A stretch of 64,000 nt of DNA, from positions 21,415 to 85,414 of the forward strand of contig FOHD01000009.1 in NCBI GenBank assembly GCA_900111695.1. Direction: 5' to 3'. Positions 48,266-58,543 of the stretch are shown here, one piece after another. Position numbers and translations under genes: made by a program. Positions within the stretch are counted from its first letter, which is position 1. Every line of letters begins with the position of its first letter. The notes beneath the pieces are model-generated. The model made no database searches and had not been told where the DNA came from. It saw only the letters and a list, made by a program, of their open reading frames with translations. The DNA is from Olsenella sp. KH3B4. Its GTDB lineage: Bacteria; Actinomycetota; Coriobacteriia; Coriobacteriales; Atopobiaceae.

Positions 48266-50172
48266 TCGTCACCGTCCTTCTCGCCGTCCGCGGTAGCGGG
48301 GCGACCGTCCTTGCCAAAGCCCTTGCCGGAGACGCGTACGCCGCCGAGCGTCACGTCCAGGGCGCCGATGATGTCGTCGATGGGTGCGCCGGGGGCAACC
48401 ATGGGGTAGACGGTCTGGTCCGTGGGAATCACCACGTCCAGAAGGTACGGCTCCTTGGAGGCGAGCATCTCGTCAAGTGCGCCCTCGACCTCCTCGGGGC
48501 GAGAGATGCGCTTGCCCCGCCAGCCGTAGGCGTCTGCCAGCTTCACAAAGTCGGGGACATCGGGCAGCTTGGTGAACGAGTAGCGCTCGTGGTAGAAGAG
48601 CTTCTGCCACTGGTAGACCATGCCTAGGGCGCTGTTGTCGATGATCATCACCTTGACGGGCGCATTCTCCTGGATGGCGGTTGCCATTTCCTGCACGTTC
48701 ATTTGGAACGAGCCGTCGCCGGCGATGCAGACCACCTCGTCGTCGGGGCAGCCGATCTTGGCGCCAATGGCAGCTGGGAAGCCAAAGCCCATGGTGCCGG
48801 CACCGCCGGACGAGAGGAACGTGCGTGCGTGCTCGCGGTGGATGTTCTGGTGCGCCCACATCTGGTGCTGGCCCACCTCGGTGGTGACGATGGATGCCTC
48901 GGGATCAAGCTTGTCCGAGAGCATGGAGAGCACGACCTCGGGTGCGATCTTGTCGGGGTAGTCGATGGTGCTGGCAAAGTCGTCGGTGTAGAACGGCCAG
49001 CGCTCGCGCCAGGAGCAGACCTCGGCAAACCAACCGTCATCCACGGGCTTGGCGCCCTCCTTGTGCAGGCGCTCGTTGAGCGAGGCGAGAACCACCTTGG
49101 CGTCGCCCACGATGGGCACCGTTGGGTTCACGATCTTGCCGATCTCGGCAGGGTCGATGTCGATGTGGATGATCTTGGCGTGTGGCGCGAACTCCGAGAC
49201 CTTGCCGGTCACGCGGTCTGAGAAGCGCGCGCCCACGGCGATGAGCAGGTCGCACTCCATGACGGCCATGTTGGCGTACTTCGAACCGTGCATGCCCACG
49301 GGGCCCAGGTTGTGCTTGTTCGAGCAGGGCATGGCGCCCTTGCCCATGAGCGAGGTCACCACGGGGATGTCCATGGTCTCGGAAAGCTCGACCAGCTCCT
49401 GGCAGGCGTGACTCGTCACAATGCCGCCGCCTGCGTAGATGAGCGGTCGCTTGGCCTTCATGATGAGCTTTGCTGCCTGCTTGACCTGCCGCGCGTTTCC
49501 GCGATAGGTGGGCTTGTAGCTGGCGATGCTAATGGAGTCGGGGTAGTGGAAGACCATCTGCGCGCCGGAGAGGTCACTGGGAATGTCGATGAGGACGGGG
49601 CCTGGTCGGCCGGTGGAGGCGATGTAGAAAGCCTCGCGGAAGGTGCGCGTGAGGTCGTCGGTCGACTGCAGCAGGAAGGAGTGCTTCACGATGGGCATGG
49701 TGATGCCCACGATGTCGGACTCCTGGAACGAGTCGGTGCCAATGACGCCGCGCGTGACCTGGCCGGTGATGACTACCAGGGGAACGGAGTCCATGTAGGC
49801 GGTCATGATGCCCGTCACGGTATTGGTGGCGCCGGGACCAGAGGTGACGAGAACAACACCCACCTTGCCCGTGGCACGGGCATAGCCGTCGGCCATGTGC
49901 GTGGCGCCCTGCTCGTGCCTGGCCAGCACGTGGTGGATGCGCTTGGAGTCATAGAGCGCGTCGTAGATCTTGATGGCCTGGCCACCGGGGTAGCCGAAGA
50001 TCGTGTCGACCCCCTCGCACTCCAGGCTTGCGATGATCGCTTGGGCGCCGGTCATGGTCTTGCCCTCGTACTCGGAGTGCGACCCCATGCCAAAGGGCTT
50101 GCCCTCGATGGCAGTCTGCTTGCGCGCGAGCTTCTCGGCGACGGACGCCGCATGGCTGTCGGTGTTCGTCAT
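48262..50172 (-). CDS. ilvB: Acetolactate synthase large (catalytic) subunit
   Basis: 636 residues. ThDP-dependent condensation of pyruvate with pyruvate or 2-oxobutyrate. Catalytic Glu in [20 protein letters not shown]; ThDP/Mg site [46 protein letters not shown]-binding middle domain ([14 protein letters not shown]...[13 protein letters not shown]). It carries an N-terminal extension of about 35 residues ([18 protein letters not shown]...) and a Gly/Lys/Asp-rich tail not present in most IlvB proteins. Overlaps ilvD by 4 bp upstream and ilvN by 4 bp downstream. Confidence 0.97.
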   Translation of the reverse strand: MTNTDSHAASVAEKLARKQTAIEGKPFGMGSHSEYEGKTMTGAQAIIASLECEGVDTIFGYPGGQAIKIYDALYDSKRIHHVLARHEQGATHMADGYARATGKVGVVLVTSGPGATNTVTGIMTAYMDSVPLVVITGQVTRGVIGTDSFQESDIVGITMPIVKHSFLLQSTDDLTRTFREAFYIASTGRPGPVLIDIPSDLSGAQMVFHYPDSISIASYKPTYRGNARQVKQAAKLIMKAKRPLIYAGGGIVTSHACQELVELSETMDIPVVTSLMGKGAMPCSNKHNLGPVGMHGSKYANMAVMECDLLIAVGARFSDRVTGKVSEFAPHAKIIHIDIDPAEIGKIVNPTVPIVGDAKVVLASLNERLHKEGAKPVDDGWFAEVCSWRERWPFYTDDFASTIDYPDKIAPEVVLSMLSDKLDPEASIVTTEVGQHQMWAHQNIHREHARTFLSSGGAGTMGFGFPAAIGAKIGCPDDEVVCIAGDGSFQMNVQEMATAIQENAPVKVMIIDNSALGMVYQWQKLFYHERYSFTKLPDVPDFVKLADAYGWRGKRISRPEEVEGALDEMLASKEPYLLDVVIPTDQTVYPMVAPGAPIDDIIGALDVTLGGVRVSGKGFGKDGRPATADGEKDGDE

Positions 50173-51833
50173 GACAGGTATGCCCCCTTGTCTGCACTGG
50201 TTACGAGCTTGGAGTAACGGGAGAGCACGCCGGTGGTGTACCTGGGCGCGGGCGGCTCCCAGGCTGCGCGGCGACGCGCCAGCTCGTCCTCGTTGACAAG
50301 CAGGTCGAGCTTGCCCGCCTCGATGTCGATGGAGATCTGGTCGCCCTCATGCACCAGGGCGATGGGGCCGCCAGCTGCGGCCTCGGGGCTTACGTGGCCA
50401 ACGCAGGGGCCCTTGCTCGCGCCGGAGAAACGGCCGTCGGTGATGAGCGCGACGGACTTTGCCAGCCCCATGCCGCAGATGGCGGAGGTGGGGGTGAGCA
50501 TCTCGCGCATGCCGGGGCCGCCGGCGGGACCCTCGTAGCGAATTACCACGACATCGCCGGGGTTGATCTTGCCGCCAAAGATTGCCTCGCAGGCGGCCTC
50601 CTCGGAGTCGAAGACGCGCGCCGGGCCGGTGTGCTTGTACATGCTGGGATCGACGGCGCTCTTCTTGACCACGCCGCAGTCCGGCGCGAGGGAGCCGCGC
50701 ATAACCTTGAGGCCGCCATCGGGGGAGTAGGGGTTGTCGATGTGGCGAACCACCTTGCCGTCGACGGGCGGGCACTGCTCGACCCACTCGCCCATGGTCC
50801 CGTGGCAGGTGTTGGCCGTGAGGTCAAGGTGACCGGAGCGGCCAAGCTCACCGATGATGGCAGAGACTCCACCCACGTCGTTCAGGTCCTGGATGTGGAG
50901 CGGGCCGGCGGGTGCCAGGCGCACGATGTTGGGCGTGGCCGAGCAGGCCTTGTCCCAGTCGTCCATGGTCACGGGGCAGCCGGCGGCGTGAGCGATGGCC
51001 GTGAGGTGCAGCATGGTGTTGGTCGAGCCGCCAAAGGCCTGGTCGAGCGCCATGCCGTTGCGTACGGCGCGAGCGTCGATGATCTTGCGGGCCGTGATGC
51101 CCTTCTCGAGCAGCTCCATGACCTTCATGCCGGCGTGCTTTGCCAGGCGGATGCGCTCGGAGTAGACGGCAGGGATGGTTCCGTTGCCGGGAAGCGCGAT
51201 GCCCAGGGCCTCGGCCAGGCAGCAGATGGAGTTGGCGGTGAACATCCCCGAGCAGCTGCCGCAGGTGGGGCAGGCGGTGTTCTCGAGCCAGTGCATCTCG
51301 TCCTCGGTCATGGTGCCAGCGGTCACCTGGCCCACGGCGTCAAAGAGGCTGTTGAGGTCGGTCTCCTCGCCATGGCGACCGCGGCCGGCGAGCATGGGGC
51401 CGCCGGAAACCAGCACGGTGGGGATGTCCAGGCGGCAGGCGGCGATGAGCATGCCGGGGACGATCTTGTCGCAGCTGGGGATGAGGACCATGGCGTCAAA
51501 CTGATGGCCCTGGATGGCGCACTCGACGGAGTCGGCGATTACTTCTCGGCTGGTGAGCGAGAAGCGCATGCCCTCGTGATTCATGGCGATGCCGTCGCAG
51601 ACGCCAATGGTGTTTACCTGCAGCGGAGTGCCGCCTGCCATGCGGACGCCGGCCTTAACCGCCTCGGCGATCTTGTCCAGGTGGATGTGGCCGGGGATGA
51701 CCTCGTTCTGAGACGAGACAACCGCCACAAGTGGACGTTCAAGCTCCTCGTCCGTGAGACCGTCGGCCTTGAGCAGGCTTCTGTGTGGAGCGCGGGCCAA
51801 GCCCCGCTTTATGGCATCGCTTCGAAGTTCCAT
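50169..51833 (-). CDS. ilvD: Dihydroxy-acid dehydratase
   Basis: 554 residues; Fe-S enzyme that dehydrates dihydroxyacids to 2-keto acids in branched-chain amino acid synthesis. Cluster and metal-site segments: [67 protein letters not shown], and [35 protein letters not shown]. The start ATG 51833 has GAGAGGTGA upstream and matches the family beginning [20 protein letters not shown]; readings extended to 52025 are not supported. First gene of the ilvDBNC operon, which therefore runs in an order opposite to the pathway. Confidence 0.97.
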   Translation of the reverse strand: MELRSDAIKRGLARAPHRSLLKADGLTDEELERPLVAVVSSQNEVIPGHIHLDKIAEAVKAGVRMAGGTPLQVNTIGVCDGIAMNHEGMRFSLTSREVIADSVECAIQGHQFDAMVLIPSCDKIVPGMLIAACRLDIPTVLVSGGPMLAGRGRHGEETDLNSLFDAVGQVTAGTMTEDEMHWLENTACPTCGSCSGMFTANSICCLAEALGIALPGNGTIPAVYSERIRLAKHAGMKVMELLEKGITARKIIDARAVRNGMALDQAFGGSTNTMLHLTAIAHAAGCPVTMDDWDKACSATPNIVRLAPAGPLHIQDLNDVGGVSAIIGELGRSGHLDLTANTCHGTMGEWVEQCPPVDGKVVRHIDNPYSPDGGLKVMRGSLAPDCGVVKKSAVDPSMYKHTGPARVFDSEEAACEAIFGGKINPGDVVVIRYEGPAGGPGMREMLTPTSAICGMGLAKSVALITDGRFSGASKGPCVGHVSPEAAAGGPIALVHEGDQISIDIEAGKLDLLVNEDELARRRAAWEPPAPRYTTGVLSRYSKLVTSADKGAYLS

Positions 51834-52140
51834 GGTCACCTCTCGCTTCCTGCACAACCTATTCCATGTGAGAAATGCGATTTCAGGTGAGACGTGGTGC
51901 GTTCTCCCGATGCCCGTTACGGTGGACTCCGGCCCGAGGTAGTTGCAAGCCGTCTGCGTGGGGGGTGACCCAGAGACGGCGCGCGTTCGCCCGAGCAGCT
52001 CGAGGGAATGTTCCTTGCCAGCCACCGCAGGTTCTCAATTTGCCCGCTTGCTGTGGGATGGAATGGCAAGTACTCGCCCTGTCATCGCATTTGCTCTGAA
52101 ACTGTGCGGTAGATTCTACGCTATCTAGTGGTGACGTTAG
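51834..52140 (-). other. Long untranslated leader region of the ilv operon
   Basis: About 300 bp before ilvD without a gene. A -10-like TAGAAT lies near 52110 on the minus strand, giving a leader of roughly 270 nt. GCCGTCT / AGACGGC can form a hairpin (about 51978-51949). I find no branched-chain-codon leader peptide, T-box signature or U-run terminator. Confidence 0.4.
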
Positions 52141-52301
52141 GTAACGAAGTTGAAAATTACGACGTGGCTTTGTTGAGGTAAACGGCAAGGATTTATTGGC
52201 GAACGGTACCGATTTTTGGAGTGAGGGTAGCGCCCTTGGGTGGCGTCCGGACCCACACGGCTCCGGCCTTCTCGCCTGCGCATTCTCTCCTGCGACGGTA
52301 T

Positions 52302-52317
52302 ACTTGTCTGAACAAGT
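52302..52317. promoter_or_regulatory. Perfect inverted repeat at the promoter of the BMP-protein gene
   Basis: ACTTGT-CTGA-ACAAGT (6-4-6) directly overlaps the 3' side of a -10-like TATACT (52299-52304) and lies 29 bp before the ATG. Position and symmetry fit a repressor operator. Confidence 0.6.
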
Positions 52318-52346
52318 CGTGCGCACGAAGGGAGACGTCCGCCACC

Positions 52347-54323
52347 ATGAGCGAGGAGTACAGAAAGGCCCTCCGTCGCGGCGAACGCGACCTGCGCCGT
52401 GACGCTTCGGCAGGCGTCTACCCCTACCTGCCTGCGCTCGACTCTGTCCTTGCTCCCGGGGACACCGTCGGCGAAGTGCACGTGGGCACCATGGAGATCC
52501 CCCTCGAGATGGTGGCCGGCACGCGTACCGAGGGCCGCCAGCGTTCCTTCTCGCGCACCTTTATGCCTGTGCTTGCGCCCACTACGGAGTTCGCCGCCAA
52601 GTGGTCGAACCTCTACACCATCCAGACCACTGAGGGCTTCCGCGATCCCGTCAAGGTCTACGAGTACATGCACCGCTTCTACGTCGAGGAGGGCAACAAG
52701 CGCACCTCTGTGATGCGCTACCTTGGCGCCTATTCCATCGAGGCCGAGGTCACGCGCCTGCTCCCGCGCCCGTGGGACGCACCGGAGCGTCGGCTCTACG
52801 GCGAGTTCCTCGAGTTCTGGCGAGCCGTGCCCACCTACGACATCGAGTTTTCCCGCGAGGGCTCCTATCGGCGCCTTGCCGCGCTTCTCGGCCGCGATCT
52901 TTGCTCCCCCTGGCCCGATGACGCCGTTCGCGAGCTTACCGCAACCTACCAGTACTTCCGCTCCCTCTACCAGCGTGCGGGCGGATCGCACCTGGACGTA
53001 ACCTGCGGCGACGCGCTTCTCGCGTACCTTAGCTACTTCCCGGACGAGCGTCTTCTGGACACACCGCCCTCCATTGTGGTCGAACGCCTTGGCCGCCTGT
53101 GGGCAGAGCTTGCTCTTGCCGGTCCGCGTGAGGATGTGGTGCTGGTAAGCGAGCCGGAGGCAGATCCCACCTCCCGCGCCGGCGTTCTCTCGCGGCTCTC
53201 GTACCGCACGCCCTACTCGCCAGCCAACCCGCTTCGCCTGGCGTTTCTCTACGAGGGGCCCCTTGCAACCTCGAGCTGGGCGCGCGCCCACGATGCCGGT
53301 CGTCTTGAGGTCGAGAAACACTTTGGCGGCTCAGTGCAGACGATCGCGTACGACGACTGCTCCTCCTCAGACGACTTCACGGCCGTGGTTGACGCAGCTG
53401 TCGAGCAGGGCGTGCGGGTGATCTTCACGTGCTCGCCCACGCTCATGGCAAGCACGGCCAAGGCGGCCATCACCCATCCCGAGGTGCGCTTCCTCAACTG
53501 CTCGTGCAACCTGCCGCACAGTCGCGTGCGCTCTTACTACGGGCGCATGTATGAGGCCAAGTTTGTAACGGGTGCGCTTGCCGCGAGCTTTGCCACCAAC
53601 CATCGCGTGGGCTACCAGGCTAACGTCCCTATGTTTGGTTCGGTGGCCGAGATAAACGCCTTTGCCATAGGTGCGGCGCTGGTTGACCCCAAGGTCAAGG
53701 TGCGGCTGGTCTGGTCGACGCGTGGCGGCGACTCCCTCTACCACCGGATGGCCGACGAGGGCGTCACCGTGATGTCGGGCTCGGACGTTACCGCGCCATG
53801 GGACGACCCACTTGCGCTGGGGCTCTACCAGATGGTTAACGGGCGCGTGCACAACCTTGCCCTGCCGGTGTGGAACTGGGGCCGCTACTACGAGCTCATT
53901 GTCCAGGGGCTTCTCAACGGATCCTGGCAGGACGGCGGCGACGCTGGGCGACCGCAGGCGGTAAGTTACTGGTACGGCATGTCGTCGGGCGTCATTGGGC
54001 TGCGGCTCTCGGACGATCTGCCCTACTATTCGCGCAAGCTTGTCGAGCAGCTTACGTGCGGCATCGAGCGTGGCGTGCTCGAGCCTTTTGCGGGAGAGCT
54101 GAGAAGCCAGATGGGTGTGGTGCAGCCGGATGGCTCTCCCAGGCTGAGGGAGCAGGACGTGGTGTCCATGGACTGGCTCAACGACAACGTGGAGGGCGTC
54201 CTTCCCGACAACTGGCATCCCGTCGACGAGACGTCGGTGGCCGGCGGTGCGACCGGGAGGCCGGCCGGCGGCGCGACCGGGGGGCCGCTAGCCGGCGGTG
54301 TGGCCGGGGGGCCGCTGCCATGA
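52347..54323 (+). CDS. Cytoplasmic BMP-family (nucleoside-type) binding protein with N-terminal ParB-like region
   Basis: 658 residues, no signal peptide. The N-terminal half (about 1-280) includes VYEYMHRFYVEEGNKRTSVMRYLGAYSIEAEVTRLLP, resembling a ParB/sulfiredoxin-like fold. The C-terminal half is a BMP/PnrA periplasmic-binding fold (LRLAFLYEGPLATSSWARAHDAGRLEVEKHFGG; VIFTCSPTLMASTAKAAITHPEVRFLNCS; YYGRMYEAKFVTGALAASFATNHRVGYQANVPMFG; WNWGRYYELIVQGLLNGSW), but without export it would sense rather than transport. The tail has Gly/Ala/Pro repeats (GGATGGPL). GAAGGGAG precedes ATG 52347; stop overlaps the next start (ATGA). Ligand unknown, perhaps a nucleoside. Confidence 0.75.
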   Translation: MSEEYRKALRRGERDLRRDASAGVYPYLPALDSVLAPGDTVGEVHVGTMEIPLEMVAGTRTEGRQRSFSRTFMPVLAPTTEFAAKWSNLYTIQTTEGFRDPVKVYEYMHRFYVEEGNKRTSVMRYLGAYSIEAEVTRLLPRPWDAPERRLYGEFLEFWRAVPTYDIEFSREGSYRRLAALLGRDLCSPWPDDAVRELTATYQYFRSLYQRAGGSHLDVTCGDALLAYLSYFPDERLLDTPPSIVVERLGRLWAELALAGPREDVVLVSEPEADPTSRAGVLSRLSYRTPYSPANPLRLAFLYEGPLATSSWARAHDAGRLEVEKHFGGSVQTIAYDDCSSSDDFTAVVDAAVEQGVRVIFTCSPTLMASTAKAAITHPEVRFLNCSCNLPHSRVRSYYGRMYEAKFVTGALAASFATNHRVGYQANVPMFGSVAEINAFAIGAALVDPKVKVRLVWSTRGGDSLYHRMADEGVTVMSGSDVTAPWDDPLALGLYQMVNGRVHNLALPVWNWGRYYELIVQGLLNGSWQDGGDAGRPQAVSYWYGMSSGVIGLRLSDDLPYYSRKLVEQLTCGIERGVLEPFAGELRSQMGVVQPDGSPRLREQDVVSMDWLNDNVEGVLPDNWHPVDETSVAGGATGRPAGGATGGPLAGGVAGGPLP

Positions 54324-55042
54324 GGATCCTTGCAATCGCCGACGTCGAGGAGCGCATGCTGTGGGACAACTTCAGGCGCTCGCGCTTCGAGGGGGTTGAC
54401 CTTGTCCTGGCGGCGGGTGACCTCGATGCCGACTACCTCGAGTTTCTCGTCACCATGCTCACGTGTCCCGTGCTCTACGTGCACGGCAACCACGACGAGG
54501 GCTATCGGCGCAAACCGCCCCTGGGCTGCATCTGCGTGGACGACTCCGTCTACGTGTACCGCGGCCTGCGCATTGTTGGACTGGGCGGCTCCATGCGCTA
54601 CAAGGACGGCACCTACATGTCCACCGAGCAGGAGATGCGTCGCCGCATTCGCAAGGTCGAGCCGAGCATCCGTCTGTTGGGCGGTTTTGATGTGCTTCTC
54701 GCCCACGCTCCCGCACGTGGAGTGGGGGACTTGGACGACCTACCGCACCGCGGCTTCGAGTGCTTCAACGTGCTGCTCGAACGCTGGCGTCCTGCCCTCA
54801 TGGTCCACGGTCACGTGCACGCCAACTACATCACGGATTTCTCGCGCGAACGAGATCTTGCCTGCGGAACGCGGGTGGTGAACGCCTTTGGCCACGTTGA
54901 GCTGGATACGCCCGTGCCGCCCCAGCTCTCATACGGCTGGAAGGAGCACCTGGTCAACAAGCGTGCGCTGCGCAAGAGCGACGGCATTGCCTCGCACGAG
55001 GAAGGGGTTCTCGGCGCCGGGCAGTCCTACGGTCAGCGGTGA
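54320..55042 (+). CDS. Metallophosphoesterase
   Basis: 240 residues of the calcineurin-like fold. Metal-site segments in order: ILAIADVEE (usual DxH replaced by Asp-Val-Glu, a notable deviation), LAAGDLDADYL (GDL), YVHGNHDE (GNHD), LLAHAPARG (H) and MVHGHVHANY (GHxH). The first-block His is missing, so metal affinity may be altered. No signal peptide: a cytoplasmic phosphoesterase, perhaps acting on nucleotides. Its ATG overlaps the stop of the BMP-type gene and its stop overlaps an alternative start of the YbaK-like gene, indicating tight coupling. Confidence 0.85.
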   Translation: MRILAIADVEERMLWDNFRRSRFEGVDLVLAAGDLDADYLEFLVTMLTCPVLYVHGNHDEGYRRKPPLGCICVDDSVYVYRGLRIVGLGGSMRYKDGTYMSTEQEMRRRIRKVEPSIRLLGGFDVLLAHAPARGVGDLDDLPHRGFECFNVLLERWRPALMVHGHVHANYITDFSRERDLACGTRVVNAFGHVELDTPVPPQLSYGWKEHLVNKRALRKSDGIASHEEGVLGAGQSYGQR

Positions 55043-55104
55043 TAGGCTACTCTCTTGTGATGCTGCCCGGCGAGTGGGCAGCCCTTCGAGAGGGGATGCC
55101 GCCC

Positions 55105-55587
55105 ATGTCCGTCGAGAGCGTCCGAGCGTATCTGGAGCCCTTTGGCGTTGCTGAGAAAATCATCGAGTTTGACCAGTCGAGTGCCACGGTGGAGCTGGCT
55201 GCGCGCGACCTGGGCTGCGAGCCGGCGCGCATTGCCAAGACAATGGCGTGCGTGGTGGGGGAGGGCGCCGTTCTTGTGGTGTGCGCGGGTGACGCAAAGC
55301 TCTGGAGCTCTGCCTTTAAGCGCGAGTTTGGGACAAAGCCGCGCTTTGTGTCGCCCGATGATTTGCCACGGGTGGTAGGCCATCCCATGGGCGGCGTCTG
55401 CCCGTTTGCCGTGAGGCCAGGCGTGCGCACGTACCTGGACGTTTCGCTGCGCCGCTTTGACCTCGTGTTTCCTGCGGCGGGAAGCGAGAGCAGCGCGATT
55501 GGCCTCACCCTTCCCGAGCTTGAGCGCTGCTCGGTGTCGCGGGGCTGGGTGGATGTGTGCAAGGACTGGCGAGAGGAGATCGCATGA
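55105..55587 (+). CDS. YbaK/ProX-type aminoacyl-tRNA deacylase
   Basis: 160 residues, the usual size of stand-alone YbaK/Cys-tRNA(Pro) or ProX deacylases that hydrolyse mischarged tRNA in trans. Family landmarks: SVESVRAYLEPFGVAEKIIEFDQSSATVELAARDLGCEPARIAKTMACVV (the conserved Lys in AKTM), VLVVCAGDAKLWSSAFKREFG, and HPMGGVCPFAVRPGVRTYLDVSL (GGVxPF). The ATG at 55105 has GAGAGGGG about 10 nt upstream; a GTG at 55039 overlapping the upstream stop would add 22 residues and is an alternative. The stop overlaps the aminotransferase start. Confidence 0.87.
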   Translation: MSVESVRAYLEPFGVAEKIIEFDQSSATVELAARDLGCEPARIAKTMACVVGEGAVLVVCAGDAKLWSSAFKREFGTKPRFVSPDDLPRVVGHPMGGVCPFAVRPGVRTYLDVSLRRFDLVFPAAGSESSAIGLTLPELERCSVSRGWVDVCKDWREEIA

Positions 55588-56792
55588 CGTACGACTTCAC
55601 ATCAATTATGGAACGACACGGCATGGATGCCATTGCGGTCGACGCGCTGGGCTCGGGCGGCATGGCTCCGGACGCGCCGGCGGAGGGCTTCGATGCCATC
55701 CCCATGTGGGTCGCCGACATGAACTTCCCCACGGCTCCCTCCATCACGCGCGCTATGGCGGAGCGCATCCAGCATCCGGCGTTTGGCTACTTCTCGCCGC
55801 GCGATGAGTACTACCAGGCCATTATTGACTGGCAGTCTCGACGAAACGGCGTGCACGGCCTGACGGCTGATCACATTGGCTACGAGAACGGCGTGTTGGG
55901 CGGCGTTGTATCCACGCTCACCGCCTTTGCCGCGCCGGGTGATGCCGTTCTTCTCCACAGCCCAACCTACATTGGCTTTACGCATTGCATAGAGGAGAAC
56001 GGATACAAGATAGTGCTGTCGCCGCTGGTCAAGGACGAGCAGGGTGTCTGGCGCATGGACTATGAGGACATGGCCGCCAAGCTGGAGGAGAACCACATCC
56101 ACGTGGCGGTATTCTGCTCGCCCCACAATCCCTGTGGGCGCGTGTGGGAGCGCTGGGAGCTCGAGCGAGCGATGGAGATCTATCGCGAGCATCGCTGCGT
56201 GGTGATCTCCGACGAGATATGGTCCGATCTGGTGCTGCCGGGGCACACGCATGTACCGACGCAGTCCGTGAGCGAGGACGCCCGCCGGCGCACGGTGGCG
56301 CTGTATGCGCCGAGCAAGACCTTCAACCTGGCGGGGCTTGTGGGAAGCTACCACATCATCTACGACGACTACCTGCGCGACCGCGTTGTGGCAAAGAGCA
56401 GAAAGTCCTGCTACAACTCGATGAACGTGCTTTCGATGCATGCGCTAATCGGCGCGTATGGCCGCGAGGGTGAGGCGTGGCTTGAGGAGCTGCTGCAGGT
56501 ACTGGACGGCAACGTCTCCTGGGCGTGCCGGTATATCCGCGAGCGCTTCGAGGGCGTGCGCGTGAGCAAGCCCGAGGGGACCTACATGCTGTTCCTCGAC
56601 TGCAGCGAGTGGTGCGAGGCCCACGGGCGCGACATCGAGTGGCTTGAACATGCTGGCTGGCGCGTGGGCGTTGACTGGCAGGACGGCCGCGCGTTCCATG
56701 GGCCCTGCCACGTGCGCATGAACCTCGCGCTGCCGCTTTCTCGGGTGCAGGAGGCGTTTGAGCGCCTGGATCACTACGTGTTCAACGCGTAG
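55584..56792 (+). CDS. MalY/PatB-family PLP-dependent aminotransferase / cystathionine beta-lyase
   Basis: 402 residues. Fold-type I PLP enzyme: FDAIPMWVADMNFPTAPSITRAM and HPAFGYFSPRDEYYQAIIDW at the start are PatB/MalY signatures; Schiff-base Lys in ALYAPSKTFNLAGLVGSY; phosphate-binding region YENGVLGGVVSTLTAF; Asp in VISDEIWSDLV; Arg in HVRMNLALP. Such enzymes mostly act as C-S beta-lyases on cystathionine or cystine. ATG 55584 overlaps the deacylase stop (ATGA), placing it last in a four-gene coupled cluster. Confidence 0.92.
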   Translation: MTYDFTSIMERHGMDAIAVDALGSGGMAPDAPAEGFDAIPMWVADMNFPTAPSITRAMAERIQHPAFGYFSPRDEYYQAIIDWQSRRNGVHGLTADHIGYENGVLGGVVSTLTAFAAPGDAVLLHSPTYIGFTHCIEENGYKIVLSPLVKDEQGVWRMDYEDMAAKLEENHIHVAVFCSPHNPCGRVWERWELERAMEIYREHRCVVISDEIWSDLVLPGHTHVPTQSVSEDARRRTVALYAPSKTFNLAGLVGSYHIIYDDYLRDRVVAKSRKSCYNSMNVLSMHALIGAYGREGEAWLEELLQVLDGNVSWACRYIRERFEGVRVSKPEGTYMLFLDCSEWCEAHGRDIEWLEHAGWRVGVDWQDGRAFHGPCHVRMNLALPLSRVQEAFERLDHYVFNA

Positions 56793-56845
56793 CTGCGGGG
56801 ATGCGCGCTGCGGTGCCAGAACGGCGCCGCAGCGCGCTCGCCACC

Positions 56846-58543
56846 CTACGCCGTAAGCCCTGCGATGACGCTCACCATCGCGATAATAACGCCCACGATC
56901 GACTCGCCACCCAGCACGCCGGAGGCAATGACCACGCCGGCCTCCTGCGCCGCACGGTCGTCCTCGGGCAGGCTGGCCGCGCGCGCGGCACGAACGCGGC
57001 CGATGACCCACTTGAGCGCGGCACCAAGCGCAGCGGTGAACGACATGTAAAACGGCAGGTAGACGCCAAGCCCCAGCATCATGGCCGGAAGTCCCGCCCA
57101 GTAGAGCGCGATTCCGGCCGCAAGGCCAATCACAAATGCGGGAACGCTGGGGATTCCCGAGACCATCGTTGCAACGACGCTCGCCTGTGCCGAGACAAAC
57201 TCCTTGCCCAGGCCAAAGGCGTCAGGCCCGTAGGCCCCTACCAGCGCCATCATGACGGCCGCCGAGACCACGGCTCCCAGAACGCCGCCGATTGCCTGGC
57301 CCAGCCACTGGGCGCGAGGGTCGGTGCCAAGGATGTTGCCGGCCTTGAAGTCGTTCATCACGTCTCCTGCAAGACCGCAGGCAACGGCGACCACGCCGGC
57401 AATGAAGAAGAGCTGCACCTCTCGTACCTGTGCAAAGGCCGAGACAAGCAGCAGCACGATGAGGCCAAAGATCTCCATGGGGTCGATGCCGGTCTGCCCG
57501 CACGACTGCGCGCTCATGGCGGTGGTCACAAAGGCGAGAAGCACCACCACAACGCTCACGACCGGCGGAAGCCCAAGTCCCATGCACATGAGGACCACGA
57601 TGGCGGCGGCAAGCACCGCAAACGTTCCGGCGTCGGTTCGCACGCTGCCGGTGACGAGCGACTCCGCCGCGCCGGTGCCGTTGGCTCCGCGCGCGTCACC
57701 CGCGCCGCGCACCCCGCGCGCGATGCTCGCGAGCTGCGGCACGATGTCCTTGGCTACCACAGCCAGTCCGGCGCCCATCATGAGCCCCATGCCCAGGCTC
57801 TTCACGATGCCCTGCGCGGCGTCGACGGCCCAAAGCCCCGCCGCGCTGCCTGCCACCACAATGCCAAAGTTGGCGAGCAGGGCACCGGCAAACCACCAGG
57901 CAACCGCCACGCCGCCCACGAGGAAGCCCACCGAGAGCATCATGGGGGAGTTGTAGATCCCAAAGCTCACGCCAGGGATGGGGAGCGCAGCCAGCATGGC
58001 GGGCACGGCGCCAAGCGCGTCGCGCAGCACGGCGTAGACGCCGGCAAGTCCCATCGACGCAAAGAGGCGGCGTCCCGTCTTTCCACCGGCCTCGGTTGCG
58101 CGCAGGGTCTGTGCCGCAGAGGCCCCCATGGGAAACTCCAGGCTTGCGTCAACAATGAAGTGCCGGTGGATGATCGCCGTGGCAACAAGGCCCAGTCCCG
58201 TGCCGGCAAGCGCCACGATGAGCATCTGCAAAAAGCCCACCTCGTCGGCGTACCCCAGCATCCACGCACCGGGGATGGTGAAGGCAAGCCCGCCCGCAAC
58301 CATCGCGCCCGCAGACATGATGGTGTGGGTGACGTTCGCCTCGTTCAGGCTGGCGTTGCCCAGAAGCTTGAGGAAGAAGAGCGAGACGATTGCCGCAAAC
58401 ACAATTGGCCACGGCAACGCGCCAAGCTTGAGCGCCGTGTATGCCGAGGAGGCGGTGATAATGACGCAGCCAATGCAGCCAATGACGACGCCACGCGCCG
58501 TCAGCTGCCCACGCCACGAGGCGCGGCCAGAGGTGTTGTCCAT
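56846..58543 (-). CDS. OPT-family oligopeptide transporter
   Basis: 565 residues with about 14 membrane helices. OPT features: RGVVIGCIGCVIITASSAYTALKLGALPWPIVFAAIV at the N-terminus, NASLNEANVTHTIMSAGAMVAGGLAFTIPGAWML (conserved NxNE/T segment), FPMGASAAQTLRATEAGG, and GLAGDVMNDFKAGNILGTDPRAQWLGQAIGG, shared by the prokaryotic OPT branch. Transports peptides or metal chelates; specificity is not evident. ATG 58543 follows AAAGGAG; readings extended to 59119 belong to the opposite-strand gene. Monocistronic, divergent from coaX. Confidence 0.92.
   Translation of the reverse strand: MDNTSGRASWRGQLTARGVVIGCIGCVIITASSAYTALKLGALPWPIVFAAIVSLFFLKLLGNASLNEANVTHTIMSAGAMVAGGLAFTIPGAWMLGYADEVGFLQMLIVALAGTGLGLVATAIIHRHFIVDASLEFPMGASAAQTLRATEAGGKTGRRLFASMGLAGVYAVLRDALGAVPAMLAALPIPGVSFGIYNSPMMLSVGFLVGGVAVAWWFAGALLANFGIVVAGSAAGLWAVDAAQGIVKSLGMGLMMGAGLAVVAKDIVPQLASIARGVRGAGDARGANGTGAAESLVTGSVRTDAGTFAVLAAAIVVLMCMGLGLPPVVSVVVVLLAFVTTAMSAQSCGQTGIDPMEIFGLIVLLLVSAFAQVREVQLFFIAGVVAVACGLAGDVMNDFKAGNILGTDPRAQWLGQAIGGVLGAVVSAAVMMALVGAYGPDAFGLGKEFVSAQASVVATMVSGIPSVPAFVIGLAAGIALYWAGLPAMMLGLGVYLPFYMSFTAALGAALKWVIGRVRAARAASLPEDDRAAQEAGVVIASGVLGGESIVGVIIAMVSVIAGLTA

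Noticed and set aside
51834-52140. T-box or branched-chain leader-peptide attenuator before ilvD
   Set aside because: No T-box consensus, no run of Leu/Ile/Val codons in a short frame and no terminator hairpin with a U-run.
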